The translations under genes and the position numbers were made by a program. From Acidimicrobiales bacterium (lineage in GTDB: Bacteria; Actinomycetota; Acidimicrobiia; Acidimicrobiales; Aldehydirespiratoraceae), in contig JAVJSI010000007.1 in the NCBI GenBank assembly GCA_040219515.1, positions 62,001 to 126,000 of the forward strand: 64,000 nucleotides of DNA, given 5' to 3'. The first letter of the stretch is position 1. Each line of letters starts with the position of its first letter. Below, in pieces: positions 16,230-25,014 of the stretch. A model generated the notes under the pieces. The model was not told the origin of the DNA. It ran no database searches and saw nothing but the letters and a program-made list of their open reading frames with translations.

Positions 16230-16249
16230 CGTGCGAACATGATGGCCCA

Positions 16250-17545
16250 ATGTGGGACTTCGAGACAGAACCGGATTATCAGGCCAAGCTCGACTGGGCC
16301 GACGAATTCGTCCGCGAGGAGATAGAGCCACTCGACCACGTGCTCGGCAGTCCGTTCGACAAGAGCGACCCGCGCGTGATCGACCTGATCCGCCCCCTCC
16401 AGCAGCAGGTGAAGGACCAGGCGCTGTGGGCCTGCCACCTCGGTCCCGAGCTCGGCGGCCCCGGCTACGGCCAGGTGAAGCTGGCGCTGCTCAACGAGAT
16501 CCTCGGGCGCTCCGGGTGGGCGCCCACGATCTTCGGCTGTCAGGCGCCGGACTCCGGCAACGCCGAGATCCTCGCCCACTACGGCACCGACGAGCAGAAG
16601 GCCCGCTATCTCGAACCACTGCTCGAGAACCACATCTCATCGTGCTACTCGATGACCGAACCCCATGCCGGGGCCGACCCGACGCTGTTCACCACTCGGG
16701 CCGAACTCGACGGTGACGAGTGGGTCATCAACGGCGAGAAGTGGTTCTCGTCGAATGCCAAGTACTCGACGTTCCTCATCACCATGGCGGTCACCAATCC
16801 CGACGTGAGCGCCTACCAGGGCATGTCGATGTTCATCATCCCCACCGACACACCCGGCATCGAGATCATCCGCAACGTCGGCATCGGCACCGAATCCGAG
16901 GAACACGCCTCCCACGCGTACCTGCGTTACGACGACGTGCGGGTACCCGCCGACCATGTGCTCGGCGGTGAGGGCCAGGCGTTCGCGATCGCCCAGACCC
17001 GCCTCGGCGGTGGCCGGATCCACCACGCCATGCGCACGATCGCCACCCTGCGCAAGGCGTTCGACCTGATGTGTGAACGGGCCCTGTCCCGCGACGTCCG
17101 CGGCGGCAACCTCGCGTCGCTCGGCATCACGCAGGAGAAGATCGCCGACAGTTGGATCGAGATCGAACAGTTCCGCTTGCTGGTGCTCCGGACCGCCTGG
17201 CTGATCGACAAGCACAACGACTACAAGATCGTGCGCAAGGACATCTCGGCGATCAAGGCCGCCATGCCCAAGGTGCTGCACGACGTCGTCCAGCGATCGA
17301 TGCACCTCCACGGCTCACTCGGCATCTCCAACGAGATGCCGTTCAGCGGCTGGATGGTCGCCGCCGAGGTGATGGGCCTCGCCGACGGCCCGACCGAAAA
17401 CCACAAGGTCGTGCTCGCCCGTCAGCTCCTCAAGGGATACCGGCCCCACGACGGGCTGTTCCCGAGGGCGCACCTCCCGGCTGTGCGCGAGGCCGCTCGG
17501 GCCAAGTACGCCGAGTTCCTCGAACACGAGGTGGGGAACTCCTAG
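16250..17545 (+). CDS. Acyl-CoA dehydrogenase (ACAD10/11-like)
   Basis: A 431-residue FAD-dependent acyl-CoA dehydrogenase that oxidises acyl-CoA to the 2-enoyl-CoA. The middle domain carries Y-S-M-T-E-P-H-A-G-A-D (near residues 135-145) and W-F-S-S-N-A, which contact FAD. The C-terminal helical bundle has G-G-G-R-I-H-H-A-M-R and H-G-S-L-G-I-S-N-E-M-P. The H-H-A-M-R and G-S-L-G-I-S signatures match the ACAD10/11-like branch, known to act on 4-hydroxy or longer branched acyl chains, but the substrate here is open. Its stop codon overlaps that of the convergent hydrolase (CTAG, 17542-17545). Confidence 0.92.
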   Translation: MWDFETEPDYQAKLDWADEFVREEIEPLDHVLGSPFDKSDPRVIDLIRPLQQQVKDQALWACHLGPELGGPGYGQVKLALLNEILGRSGWAPTIFGCQAPDSGNAEILAHYGTDEQKARYLEPLLENHISSCYSMTEPHAGADPTLFTTRAELDGDEWVINGEKWFSSNAKYSTFLITMAVTNPDVSAYQGMSMFIIPTDTPGIEIIRNVGIGTESEEHASHAYLRYDDVRVPADHVLGGEGQAFAIAQTRLGGGRIHHAMRTIATLRKAFDLMCERALSRDVRGGNLASLGITQEKIADSWIEIEQFRLLVLRTAWLIDKHNDYKIVRKDISAIKAAMPKVLHDVVQRSMHLHGSLGISNEMPFSGWMVAAEVMGLADGPTENHKVVLARQLLKGYRPHDGLFPRAHLPAVREAARAKYAEFLEHEVGNS

Positions 17546-18453
17546 CTGGAGGATTCGAAGACGAAGTCCTCGAGCAGCGCAGCCAACTCGAGCGGGGTGT
17601 CGCCCTGCACGCTGTGGCCGGCCTCGGCCACGTGCTCGACGCGGGCCGACGGTCGGCGACGAAGGAGCTCGGCCTCGTCGGCATCGTCGACGACCGACTG
17701 CTCGCGCATGCCCCGCACGAGCATGACCGGCACGGTCAGGTCGGAGATGATGTCCCAGAGCCGTTCGAACTGGGGGAACCCGCCGGCTTCAGTGCCGCGG
17801 AACCGCGCGTAGCGCCAGACCCAGCCGCCGTCGGGCCGTTGCTCGGCGTTGTGCAGGATGCCGCGACGCAGTGACTCGACCGTGCGGGTGGGGTTGAACT
17901 CGATGGTGCGGGCGAGCAGGTCCTCGAAGCTCGGGAACGACTCGGGACCGTTGACGAATGCGGTGATCTGTTCGGTCTTCTCGGCATCGACACCGGGGGT
18001 GACGTCGACGAGCACCGCCTTGCGCACCAGCTCGGGGGCGTGGTCGGCGAGGGCGAGCATGGTGAGTCCGCCGAGCGACATTCCGGCCACGCCGAGCGCG
18101 TCGGGGGCGAGGGTGCGCACGACCTCGGCGAGATCCTCGGCGTTGCGGTTCGCGTCCGTGGTGGCATCGGCCGGCGGTCCCGAGTGACCGTGGCCGGGCA
18201 GGTCGATGCACACGAGCGGGCGCCCGAGGGCGAGCGCGACGGTGTCCCATGTGTGGGCGTTCTGGGCGCCGCCGTGGAGCAACACCAGCTCCGGTGGGTC
18301 GTCGCCCCACACCAGCGCACTCAGGTGCCGGCCGTCGTCGAACTCGACGTTCTCCCGGCGCACCGTCGGCGGACCCGGATACGGAATGCCGTACTCGGAC
18401 GCGTTCTCGTGGAACAGCCCGAACTCGTCGTAGTCAACCTTCTCGACAGCCAT
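17542..18453 (-). CDS. Alpha/beta hydrolase
   Basis: A 303-residue alpha/beta hydrolase: H-G-G-A-Q-N-A-H-T-W-D forms the oxyanion region at 60-70, the nucleophile is S126 in G-M-S-L-G-G, and the base is probably the H of A-E-A-G-H-S-V-Q-G near residue 285. The acid is not clear; D-A-D-E-A is a candidate. No signal peptide. It lies 25 bp downstream of the transporter permease on the same strand, so it may end that operon, but it also has its own TAAGGT box 6 nt before the ATG. The context suggests hydrolysis of an imported ester, amide or lactone. Confidence 0.85.
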   Translation of the reverse strand: MAVEKVDYDEFGLFHENASEYGIPYPGPPTVRRENVEFDDGRHLSALVWGDDPPELVLLHGGAQNAHTWDTVALALGRPLVCIDLPGHGHSGPPADATTDANRNAEDLAEVVRTLAPDALGVAGMSLGGLTMLALADHAPELVRKAVLVDVTPGVDAEKTEQITAFVNGPESFPSFEDLLARTIEFNPTRTVESLRRGILHNAEQRPDGGWVWRYARFRGTEAGGFPQFERLWDIISDLTVPVMLVRGMREQSVVDDADEAELLRRRPSARVEHVAEAGHSVQGDTPLELAALLEDFVFESSS

Positions 18454-18459
18454 CAGCCG

Positions 18460-18465
18460 ACCTTA
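18460..18465 (-). promoter_or_regulatory. -10 box TAAGGT of a probable leaderless transcript
   Basis: TAAGGT (minus strand) is followed by exactly 6 nt and then the hydrolase ATG at 18453, the same layout as at 6562 and 59198. A 9-bp direct repeat (GGGACAGTG) surrounds the end of the upstream permease gene. Confidence 0.5.
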
Positions 18466-18478
18466 GAACGCACTGTCC

Positions 18479-19525
18479 CTAAAGAGCACTGTCCCGCGGG
18501 TCCCAGAACTGGCGGGCCTTGTCACCGAGCCGGTTGAGCGCATACACGGTGACGAACATCACCGCCGACGGAATGAACACCAGGTGTGGCGAGGTCCGCA
18601 GCTCTCCCTGGCCGGCCGAGATCATGTTGCCCCAGGTGGGCGTGGGCCGCGAGATGCCGACGCCCAGGAAGCTGAGCGATGCCTCGGCGACGATCAGCAC
18701 CGCCACGATGATGAACGAGTACGACAGCAGGGGGCGCAACACGTTGGGCACCAGCTCACGCAGGATGATCCTCGTGTGCCCGGCCCCCAGGGTGCGGGCC
18801 GCCACGACGAACTCGCGGTGCACGAGCGTGAGCGTGTTCGCCCGGGCCAGCCGGGTATAGGTGGGGATACCGAGCAACGCCAGGGCCAGGGCGATGCTCA
18901 ACACGCTGGGCTCGATCGCAGTGACCAGCGCGAGCAGGAGGATCAGCGGCGGAAAGGCGAGCGTCGAGTCGGTGAGCACACCGATGATCGAGTCCAGTCG
19001 ACCGCCGAAGTAGCCGGCTGCGATGCCGATCAGGCCACCGAGGACGGTGCCGACCAGTACCGCGATCAGGCTCACCTGGAGCGAGACGCGGGCGCCGTAG
19101 ATCACGCCGCCGAGGATGTCGAGGGCCTGCGAGTCGGTGCCGAACGGGTGGGCCGACAGCAGGTCGGGCGTGGCCCGGCTGGGGTCGGTGAGGGTCAGCG
19201 AGCTGTCGTAGGACTCGCTCAACGGCAGGAAGTCGGCGAACACCGCCGCACCGACGAGCATCACCACCCATGCCAGGGCGAGCCACAGGTCGGTCTCGAC
19301 CGGACGGCCCATCCAGTGGCGAAGTGCGCGGTCGAGCCCCGTGTACATGACGAAGACGCCGACGAGACCGCCGATCACCCGCGCGGCCATCGGGAACTCG
19401 ATCGCCATTCCCACGGCGACCATGACGGCACCGACGAACAGGACGGCGATCCACGCCGCAGCCGCGCCCGCCGACCGCGTTGTCGTGGTGGCCCGGGTTT
19501 CGGCGGGCACTGGTTCAACGGGCAT
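18479..19525 (-). CDS. ABC transporter permease, DppC/OppC type
   Basis: A 348-residue inner-membrane permease of the peptide/nickel family. Two N-terminal membrane segments (about residues 20-60) precede the usual DppC core, which is longer than the typical ~300 residues. The core shows L-S-A-H-P-F-G-T-D-S-Q-A-L-D-I-L, the S-L-Q-V-S-L-I-A-V start of the permease domain, and the ATPase-contacting EAA-like loop G-A-G-H-T-R-I-I-L-R-E-L-V-P-N. The C-terminus ends in D-K-A-R-Q-F-W-D-P-R. Its start overlaps the upstream permease by 11 nt. With the partner permease, two ATPases and lipoprotein upstream it completes one importer. Confidence 0.93.
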   Translation of the reverse strand: MPVEPVPAETRATTTTRSAGAAAAWIAVLFVGAVMVAVGMAIEFPMAARVIGGLVGVFVMYTGLDRALRHWMGRPVETDLWLALAWVVMLVGAAVFADFLPLSESYDSSLTLTDPSRATPDLLSAHPFGTDSQALDILGGVIYGARVSLQVSLIAVLVGTVLGGLIGIAAGYFGGRLDSIIGVLTDSTLAFPPLILLLALVTAIEPSVLSIALALALLGIPTYTRLARANTLTLVHREFVVAARTLGAGHTRIILRELVPNVLRPLLSYSFIIVAVLIVAEASLSFLGVGISRPTPTWGNMISAGQGELRTSPHLVFIPSAVMFVTVYALNRLGDKARQFWDPRDSAL

Positions 19526-20636
19526 CGCGCACCCTCGGGTCGAGGTAGAGATACGAGAGGTCCACCAGCAGGTTGATGAACACGTAGAACACGGCGATCA
19601 GGAGCACGCCGCCCTGCACGATCGGGAAGTCGCCGGGCGTCACACCATCGCTCACGACGAGTCGTCCGACGCCCTGGATGCCGAACACGGTTTCGACGAT
19701 GACGGTGCCGCCGATGGCCCGGCCGAGGCTGACCCCCAGCAAGGTGACCAGCGAGAACGACGATGGCCGCAACGCCTCCTTGCGCAGCACCTTGCCCGGG
19801 GACATGCCCTTGGCCCGAGCCGACAGGATGTAGTCCTCCTGCAGGGTGGCGATGAGGTCGCTGCGCAGGAGGCGGGTGAACACGGCGATCTCGGTGAGCG
19901 CGATCGTGAGTGCGGGCAGGAACGCCGTGCGCAGGTTCTCGCTGAGGCCCTCCTCGGCGGTGATTCGGGAGAAACCGGTGCGGTTGAAGGCGGGGAACTT
20001 GTTCGTGACGAGTGCGGTGAGGGCGAGAATGCCGACGCCGATGAGCAGCCAGCGCACCCGGAACCGTCCGCCCGGCGCGGCCCCGGGCCGCGCCGTCCAC
20101 AGCGCCCAGAGGCCGGCGGCGACGCCGAGTATGCCGATGGCCGTGCGCGGCACCGTGGGGTTGGAGACGAAGAGGAAGGCGAGGAGGAGCGCAGCGACGA
20201 AGCTCGGGATCGAGATCAGGGCCGAGGTGAGCGCGTTGCTGGCCCGATCGAACCCGCTCCCCTCCCGGTAGGCAGCCCACAAGGCGGTGGGGATGGCGAC
20301 GATCAGGGCGATGAGAATGCCCATGGTCGCGAGCTGGAGCGTGATGGGCAGGCTCTGCACCAGCAGTTCGCGCACGCTGAAGGCGGGCTTCAGGAGCGAG
20401 TTGCCGAAGTCGCCCTGGAGGGCGTTGCCGAGCCATTCGGTGTAGCGCTCGAGGACCGGACGGTCGAGGCCCAGCTCCATACGGATGCGGGCCACGTCTT
20501 CGGGGGTCGCGTCATTGCCCAGCAGCCGAATGGCAGGGTCGCCGGGAACGAGCTCGACCAGGAAGAACGTGGCCAGCGAGACCAGAAAGAGCACGGGCGC
20601 CAGCTTCAGGAGCCGGTTGCCGATGATGCGCATCAT
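19515..20636 (-). CDS. ABC transporter permease, DppB/OppB type, with an extra membrane insert
   Basis: A 373-residue permease: the N-terminal membrane segment is followed by the classic E-L-V-P-G-D-P-A periplasmic motif, then L-G-L-D-R-P, and the EAA loop E-D-Y-I-L-S-A-R-A-K-G-M-S. The C-terminus ends Y-L-D-P-R-V-R-D. Compared with the second DppB-type protein of this window (321 residues) it carries about 50 extra residues near positions 165-220, holding two additional hydrophobic stretches joined by a Pro/Gly/Arg-rich link. The ATG at 20636 overlaps the stop of the RDD gene (ATGA). Confidence 0.92.
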   Translation of the reverse strand: MMRIIGNRLLKLAPVLFLVSLATFFLVELVPGDPAIRLLGNDATPEDVARIRMELGLDRPVLERYTEWLGNALQGDFGNSLLKPAFSVRELLVQSLPITLQLATMGILIALIVAIPTALWAAYREGSGFDRASNALTSALISIPSFVAALLLAFLFVSNPTVPRTAIGILGVAAGLWALWTARPGAAPGGRFRVRWLLIGVGILALTALVTNKFPAFNRTGFSRITAEEGLSENLRTAFLPALTIALTEIAVFTRLLRSDLIATLQEDYILSARAKGMSPGKVLRKEALRPSSFSLVTLLGVSLGRAIGGTVIVETVFGIQGVGRLVVSDGVTPGDFPIVQGGVLLIAVFYVFINLLVDLSYLYLDPRVRDAR

Positions 20637-21211
20637 GGCTTCGACACCCCCAGCGATCCGGTGACTGCCCGCCAGAGCCGCGGGCCGTAGCGGGACTCGA
20701 TCTCGTCGGATGATGCCGCAGCGACGACCGGTCCCTCCTCGATGTCGGCGTCGTAGTCGATCACCCATGTGCCGAATACTCGATCGAACACGCTGCGGCC
20801 CCGGGGGTCCGCAAGCAGCGCAACAACTCCGACCGCCACCGGCAGCAGCGCCAGGCCGAAATCGGGTACGACCAGGACACCCCACGCGACCACGGCACGA
20901 CCGAACGCCCGGGGGCCCGGGGCGTCGACCGCGATGACCTTTACGTTGCAGAGCTCCTTCCCCGGGGTCTGACCGCGCCGAGCGACGAACGCCGTCTCGT
21001 AGGTCACCGCCACGACGAAGACCAGCAGCGCAGGAGCGAGGGCACGCCCCCATGGTCCGACGTCGAGCGCGTCGGTGAGCGGTGCCATGACCGCGAACAG
21101 GACGGTCACGGCGAGTCCGAACGACAGGAAGAACACCGTGAAGCCGTCGACCAGACGGGCGGCGATCCGCCGGGCGGACAGCGAGAGTCGGGCGCGGGTC
21201 GAGGCGCTCAT
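20633..21211 (-). CDS. RDD family membrane protein
   Basis: A 192-residue integral membrane protein of the RDD family, with A-A-R-L-V-D at the first membrane segment, the loop motif G-Q-T-P-G-K and a C-terminal R-S-V-F-D-R-V-F. Four hydrophobic segments are visible. RDD proteins are poorly understood; some have been linked to ion or Na+/H+ exchange. It is embedded between the ATPase and permease genes of the importer with ATGA overlaps on both sides, so it is co-translated with the transporter. A role as an accessory subunit is inference from that position only. Confidence 0.82.
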   Translation of the reverse strand: MSASTRARLSLSARRIAARLVDGFTVFFLSFGLAVTVLFAVMAPLTDALDVGPWGRALAPALLVFVVAVTYETAFVARRGQTPGKELCNVKVIAVDAPGPRAFGRAVVAWGVLVVPDFGLALLPVAVGVVALLADPRGRSVFDRVFGTWVIDYDADIEEGPVVAAASSDEIESRYGPRLWRAVTGSLGVSKP

Positions 21212-22191
21212 GACAGCGGATGGTGGCAGGCGACGTGGCGACCGGGGCTCACCTCGACGAGCTGCGGCTCGGTCGTGGTGCAGACGTCGGTGGCATGGGG
21301 ACAGCGGGTGCGGAACCGGCAGCCGCTCGGTGGGTCGATCGGCGACGGCATCTCGCCCTGGACCGCCGAGGGGGTGCGGGGAATGTGCGGGTCGGGCAGC
21401 GGGATCGACCTGATGAGCAGTTCGGTGTACGGGTGGTACGGCCGCTCGAAGAGCGCGCCCGGTGCGCCGACCTCACAGACCTTGCCCAGGTACATCACGA
21501 GCACGCGGTCGCTGATGCTGTTCACCACCGAGAGGTCGTGGGCGATGAACACCATCGTGAGCCCGAAACGCGCTTTCATCTCCTCGAGCAGGTTGAGGAT
21601 CTGGGCCTGCACCGACACGTCGAGTGCCGAGACCGGCTCGTCGCACACCAGGATGCGAGGCCGCATCAGCAGGGCCCGGGCGATCGAGATCCGCTGGCAC
21701 TGCCCGCCGGAGAACTCGTGGGGGCGGCGGTCGCCAACCACCGTGGGATCGAGGCCGACGGCGGTCAGGGCCTCGTCGATGCGCTCAGCCGCGTCATCGG
21801 GTCGACCCCAGATGTCGAAGCCCTCGGCGACGATGTCCTTGACCTTGCGTCGCGGATTGAGCGACGAGATCGGGTCCTGGAACACCATCTGGAGACGGGT
21901 CCGGATCCTGCGGAGATCGCGATGGCCGAGCTCGCACAGCTCAGTGCCCTCGAACTTCACCGATCCGGACGTGGGCGGTCGCAGCTGGAGAATGGCTCGT
22001 CCGGTGGTCGACTTGCCGCAGCCCGACTCGCCGACCAAGCCGAGCGTCTCTCCTTCGATCAGATCGAAACTGATCCCCGAGACCGCCCGGACGGTCTGAC
22101 CGCCCGGCAGGGGGAACTCGACGACGAGATCCTCGACCCGCAGAATCGCGTCGTCGGGCGAACGGAGGTGGGCGCTACCCGTGCCGGCCAT
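21208..22191 (-). CDS. ABC transporter ATP-binding protein, DppF/OppF type
   Basis: A 327-residue ATPase. It has Walker A G-E-S-G-C-G-K-S-T-T, a Q-loop at M-V-F-Q-D-P-I-S-S-L-N-P, the signature E-F-S-G-G-Q-C-Q-R, Walker B R-I-L-V-C-D-E-P and the switch His in F-I-A-H-D-L. The C-terminal oligopeptide-transporter extension contains four cysteines (C-R-F-R-T-R-C-P and C-T-T-T), the usual iron-sulfur or metal motif of this family. The ATG at 22191 lies one base after the stop of the partner ATPase; a start at 22266 would read into that gene. It energises import together with the 22.2-23.3 kb ATPase. Confidence 0.94.
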   Translation of the reverse strand: MAGTGSAHLRSPDDAILRVEDLVVEFPLPGGQTVRAVSGISFDLIEGETLGLVGESGCGKSTTGRAILQLRPPTSGSVKFEGTELCELGHRDLRRIRTRLQMVFQDPISSLNPRRKVKDIVAEGFDIWGRPDDAAERIDEALTAVGLDPTVVGDRRPHEFSGGQCQRISIARALLMRPRILVCDEPVSALDVSVQAQILNLLEEMKARFGLTMVFIAHDLSVVNSISDRVLVMYLGKVCEVGAPGALFERPYHPYTELLIRSIPLPDPHIPRTPSAVQGEMPSPIDPPSGCRFRTRCPHATDVCTTTEPQLVEVSPGRHVACHHPLS

Positions 22192-22192
22192 G

Positions 22193-23281
22193 TCAGGCAC
22201 TCTCCACGACGTCGAGCGCGAGACCGGCCGCGGTGACGCCCGACTCGCGATTGGCGGCGCGAGCACGGTCGCCGGCCGGGGTTCCCAGCGGATGAAGGCA
22301 GGCGTGGACGTGCTCGCCCTCGATCGGCACGAGTTCGGGATCGGTCTCGAGGCAATCGGGCTGGGCGAGGCGGCATCGGGGATTGAAAGAGCAACCGGTC
22401 GGCGGATCGGTCATGTCGGGGGGCCGACCCGAGATCGCGTGCAGCGGCGCGTGAGCCGGCCCGCCCATACGCGGGATGGAGTCGAGCAGCGCCTCGGTGT
22501 AGGGATGGGTGGTGGAGTCGAAGACCTCGACGGCGGTGGCCTGCTCGACGATGCGGCCGGCGTACATCACGGCGATGCGATCGGCATACGAGGCCACCAC
22601 TCCCAGGTCGTGCGTGATCAGGATCATGCCCATGCCCAGATCGTTCTGGAGTGTGGCGAGGAGATCGAGGATCTGCTTCTGCACCGTCACGTCGAGCGCG
22701 GTGGTCGGCTCGTCGGCGATCAGCAGTTTGGGCTCACACGAGATGGCGATGGCGATGGTGACGCGCTGACGCATCCCACCCGACAACTCGTGTGGATAGG
22801 CGTCGATGCGCCGCTCGGGATCGGTGATTCCGACCATGGCGAGCAGCTCGAGCGATCGTGCTCGGGCGTCGGCTCGACTCAGGCCCAGGTGTTGCCGCAG
22901 CGGCTCGGCCATCTGGTTGCCGATGCGGCGCACGGGATTGAGCGACGTCAGAGGGTCCTGGAAGACCATCGCCATCTCGTTGCCCCAGAAGCTCGTGGCG
23001 GTGGAGGGGTCGAGCTGGAGCAGATCGCGTCCCTCGAACAGAATGCTCGACTCGGGGGCAACCGTGGCGTTGCGCCCGAGCAGCTGCATGATCGTGCGCA
23101 CGAGCACCGACTTGCCGGAGCCCGACTCGCCCACGATGCCGAGCGTCTCGCCGGCCTCGAGGGCGAACGACGCGCCGTCGACTGCTCGTAACTCGCCGCG
23201 CGACGTCGAGAACGACGTCGACACGCGGGAGACGTCGAGCAGTGGCGGCGCAGCATGCATGGAAGTCATCGGTGAAGGCAT
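22193..23281 (-). CDS. ABC transporter ATP-binding protein, DppD/OppD type
   Basis: A 362-residue ATPase with Walker A G-E-S-G-S-G-K-S-V-L, Q-loop M-V-F-Q-D-P-L-T-S-L-N-P, signature E-L-S-G-G-M-R-Q-R, Walker B L-L-I-A-D-E-P-T-T-A-L-D and switch His L-I-T-H-D-L. The C-terminal extension holds a four-cysteine motif (C-S-F-N-P-R-C, C-L) as in other DppD proteins. It lies 61 bp after the substrate-binding lipoprotein, a gap that contains a strong stem-loop. Translation may start at 23281 or at the ATG 12 nt further on; neither has a convincing ribosome-binding site. Confidence 0.94.
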   Translation of the reverse strand: MPSPMTSMHAAPPLLDVSRVSTSFSTSRGELRAVDGASFALEAGETLGIVGESGSGKSVLVRTIMQLLGRNATVAPESSILFEGRDLLQLDPSTATSFWGNEMAMVFQDPLTSLNPVRRIGNQMAEPLRQHLGLSRADARARSLELLAMVGITDPERRIDAYPHELSGGMRQRVTIAIAISCEPKLLIADEPTTALDVTVQKQILDLLATLQNDLGMGMILITHDLGVVASYADRIAVMYAGRIVEQATAVEVFDSTTHPYTEALLDSIPRMGGPAHAPLHAISGRPPDMTDPPTGCSFNPRCRLAQPDCLETDPELVPIEGEHVHACLHPLGTPAGDRARAANRESGVTAAGLALDVVESA

Positions 23282-23292
23282 TCAAACACGGC

Positions 23293-23326
23293 GATGGTCC
23301 GGGCGCCCTCGGGCACCCGGACCATC
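23293..23326 (-). terminator. Strong intra-operon stem-loop after the binding-protein gene
   Basis: An 11-bp perfect stem (GATGGTCCGGG / CCCGGACCATC) encloses an inner GCCC/GGGC stem. It sits between the lipoprotein gene and the ATPase genes on the coding strand and has no T-run. Such hairpins often stabilise the binding-protein message or attenuate read-through so that the lipoprotein is made in excess. Confidence 0.75.
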
Positions 23327-23342
23327 GATCGTCAACCGTTCA

Positions 23343-25010
23343 TCAACCAGCGATCACCGCGTCGTGGAAGAGGAAGATGGTGGCGACGGTCGGGACGATG
23401 CCCTGGACCTCGTCGGACCACACGATGCCCTCATCGGTCGAGCCCAGCGCAACGGCCACCTTGTCCTCGATGAAGATGTTGTTCATCTCGGCGTAGGCGT
23501 CGAGCTGTTCCTGACCGGACGGCGCGGCGAGGATGGCGTCGAGTGCGGCATCCATCGCATCGCTGGCATAGCCCATGCGGTTCGAGGCACTGTCGGATCG
23601 CAGGTTGCGTCCGAAGGTGGTCGTGGCCGTGGCCGGGCCGGCGTTGAAGCCCCAGCAGGCGGCGTCGAAGTTGCCGGCGACGACCTCACCGATCTGGTCA
23701 CCCTGGCCGATGATGTCGACGGTGACGTCGAAGCCGACGCCCTCGAGCAGCGCCTCCATCGCGAGACCGGTGTCGCCGGACGGCGGCGTGGTCGTGCACA
23801 GCACCTGGAGAGTGCCGTCGTAGCCGTCGGCCTTGGCCTCCTCGAGCAGCTCGGTTGCCCGGTCAGCATCGGTTTCCGCCACCTCGACGGCGTCGGAGAA
23901 GTAACGCGAACCCGGGACGATGAGCGACTTCGAGGCGTTCAGGTTGCCCTCGTAGGCCCGCTCGTTCACGACCGCGTCGTCGACGGCGAGCGAGATCGCC
24001 TCACGGACCCGGATGTCGTTGCCCGGTCGGCCCTCGACATGGTTGATGATCAGGACGGTGCCACCGTCCTGGGGCACCATGAACTCGTTCTCACCGTTCT
24101 CGCGTGCGAGACCGATCTCCGCGGGACTGCGCAGGAAGGCGACGTCGAGGTCGCCGGCCTGGAACGATTCGTAGGTCGTACCCGGATTGAACACGAAGCG
24201 CAGGCGCTCCACGCAGACCGGGCCACCCCAGTAGTCGTCACGAGCGACGAGCACCAGTTCTTCGCCGGGGGCGTTGCGCTCCACGACATAGGGACCGACG
24301 CCGGCGGCGTCAGGCGGGTTGGCGCCGACGTCGTCGCCGATCACGCCGACGTTGACGACCATGCCCGGCTCGTCCGCGAACAGGAACGGGAACTCGGCCC
24401 ACGGTCCGTCGAGGGTGATGACCAGGGTGGTCGCGTCGACGACGGTCTTGTCGGTGATCGTGGTCATGAAGCCGGCGGACGTGTTGCGCACACCCTCGTC
24501 GAAGAACCGGTCCATGTGATCGGACACCATCTGGGCATCGAGCGGCGTCCCGTCGCTGAACGTGATGTCGTCCCGCAGGGTCAGGGTCCACTCGGTGAAG
24601 TCGTCGTTGGACTCGATCCCTTCGGCCACGTGCGGCGTGTAGGTGCCGTTCTCGTGGTCGTAGATGAACAGCGCGTCATAGATCGCGGCCACCTCGGTGC
24701 CACCCACCAGCGCGCCACTGGCGCGGGTCGGGTCGAGCACGTTGCTCGGCGCGAACGTGCCGTAGGTGATCTCGGTACCGGGGACCGTCGCGTCGCACTC
24801 ACCGGCAGTGTCGGTGTCGGTGTCGGTGTCGGTGTCACCGTCGGTATCGGTGTCGGTATCGGTGTCACCGTCGGTATCGGTGTCGCCGTCCGTGTCGGTG
24901 TCCGTCGTGTCCGGCGTCGCGTCATCCCCGTCGTCGTCACCGCAACCTGCGGCGATCACGACGAAGACGCACAGCGCCGCCAACAGACGGAGCCAGTTTC
25001 GTTCTCTCAT
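23343..25010 (-). CDS. Substrate-binding lipoprotein, ABC importer family 5 (peptide/nickel)
   Basis: A 555-residue solute-binding lipoprotein. The signal peptide ends at the lipobox V-I-A-A-G-C (Cys at about residue 23). A linker of about 50 residues made almost only of Asp, Thr and Gly follows, and then the SBP_bac_5 domain: L-D-P-T-R, the hallmark P-H-V-A-E-G-I-E-S-N-D-D-F-T-E-W-T-L-T-L-R-D-D-I-T-F-type start and A-V-D-D region. The acidic linker is encoded by imperfect hexanucleotide repeats (24808-24912). ATG 25010 has AAGGGG upstream, part of a motif repeated three times (25015-25074). This protein determines what the 18.5-25 kb importer takes up. Confidence 0.93.
   Translation of the reverse strand: MRERNWLRLLAALCVFVVIAAGCGDDDGDDATPDTTDTDTDGDTDTDGDTDTDTDTDGDTDTDTDTDTAGECDATVPGTEITYGTFAPSNVLDPTRASGALVGGTEVAAIYDALFIYDHENGTYTPHVAEGIESNDDFTEWTLTLRDDITFSDGTPLDAQMVSDHMDRFFDEGVRNTSAGFMTTITDKTVVDATTLVITLDGPWAEFPFLFADEPGMVVNVGVIGDDVGANPPDAAGVGPYVVERNAPGEELVLVARDDYWGGPVCVERLRFVFNPGTTYESFQAGDLDVAFLRSPAEIGLARENGENEFMVPQDGGTVLIINHVEGRPGNDIRVREAISLAVDDAVVNERAYEGNLNASKSLIVPGSRYFSDAVEVAETDADRATELLEEAKADGYDGTLQVLCTTTPPSGDTGLAMEALLEGVGFDVTVDIIGQGDQIGEVVAGNFDAACWGFNAGPATATTTFGRNLRSDSASNRMGYASDAMDAALDAILAAPSGQEQLDAYAEMNNIFIEDKVAVALGSTDEGIVWSDEVQGIVPTVATIFLFHDAVIAG
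24808..24912. repeat. Hexanucleotide-like tandem repeat coding an Asp/Thr/Gly linker
   Basis: Units close to GTCGGT and TGTCAC / GTATCG repeat without interruption over about 100 bp. On the coding (minus) strand they read Asp-Thr dipeptides broken by Gly-Asp. Such repeats change length by slippage without breaking the frame. Confidence 0.85.
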
Positions 25011-25014
25011 CGCT

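Noticed and set aside
24808-24912. CRISPR-like array
   Set aside because: The units are about 6 bp, without unique spacers, and lie inside a reading frame.
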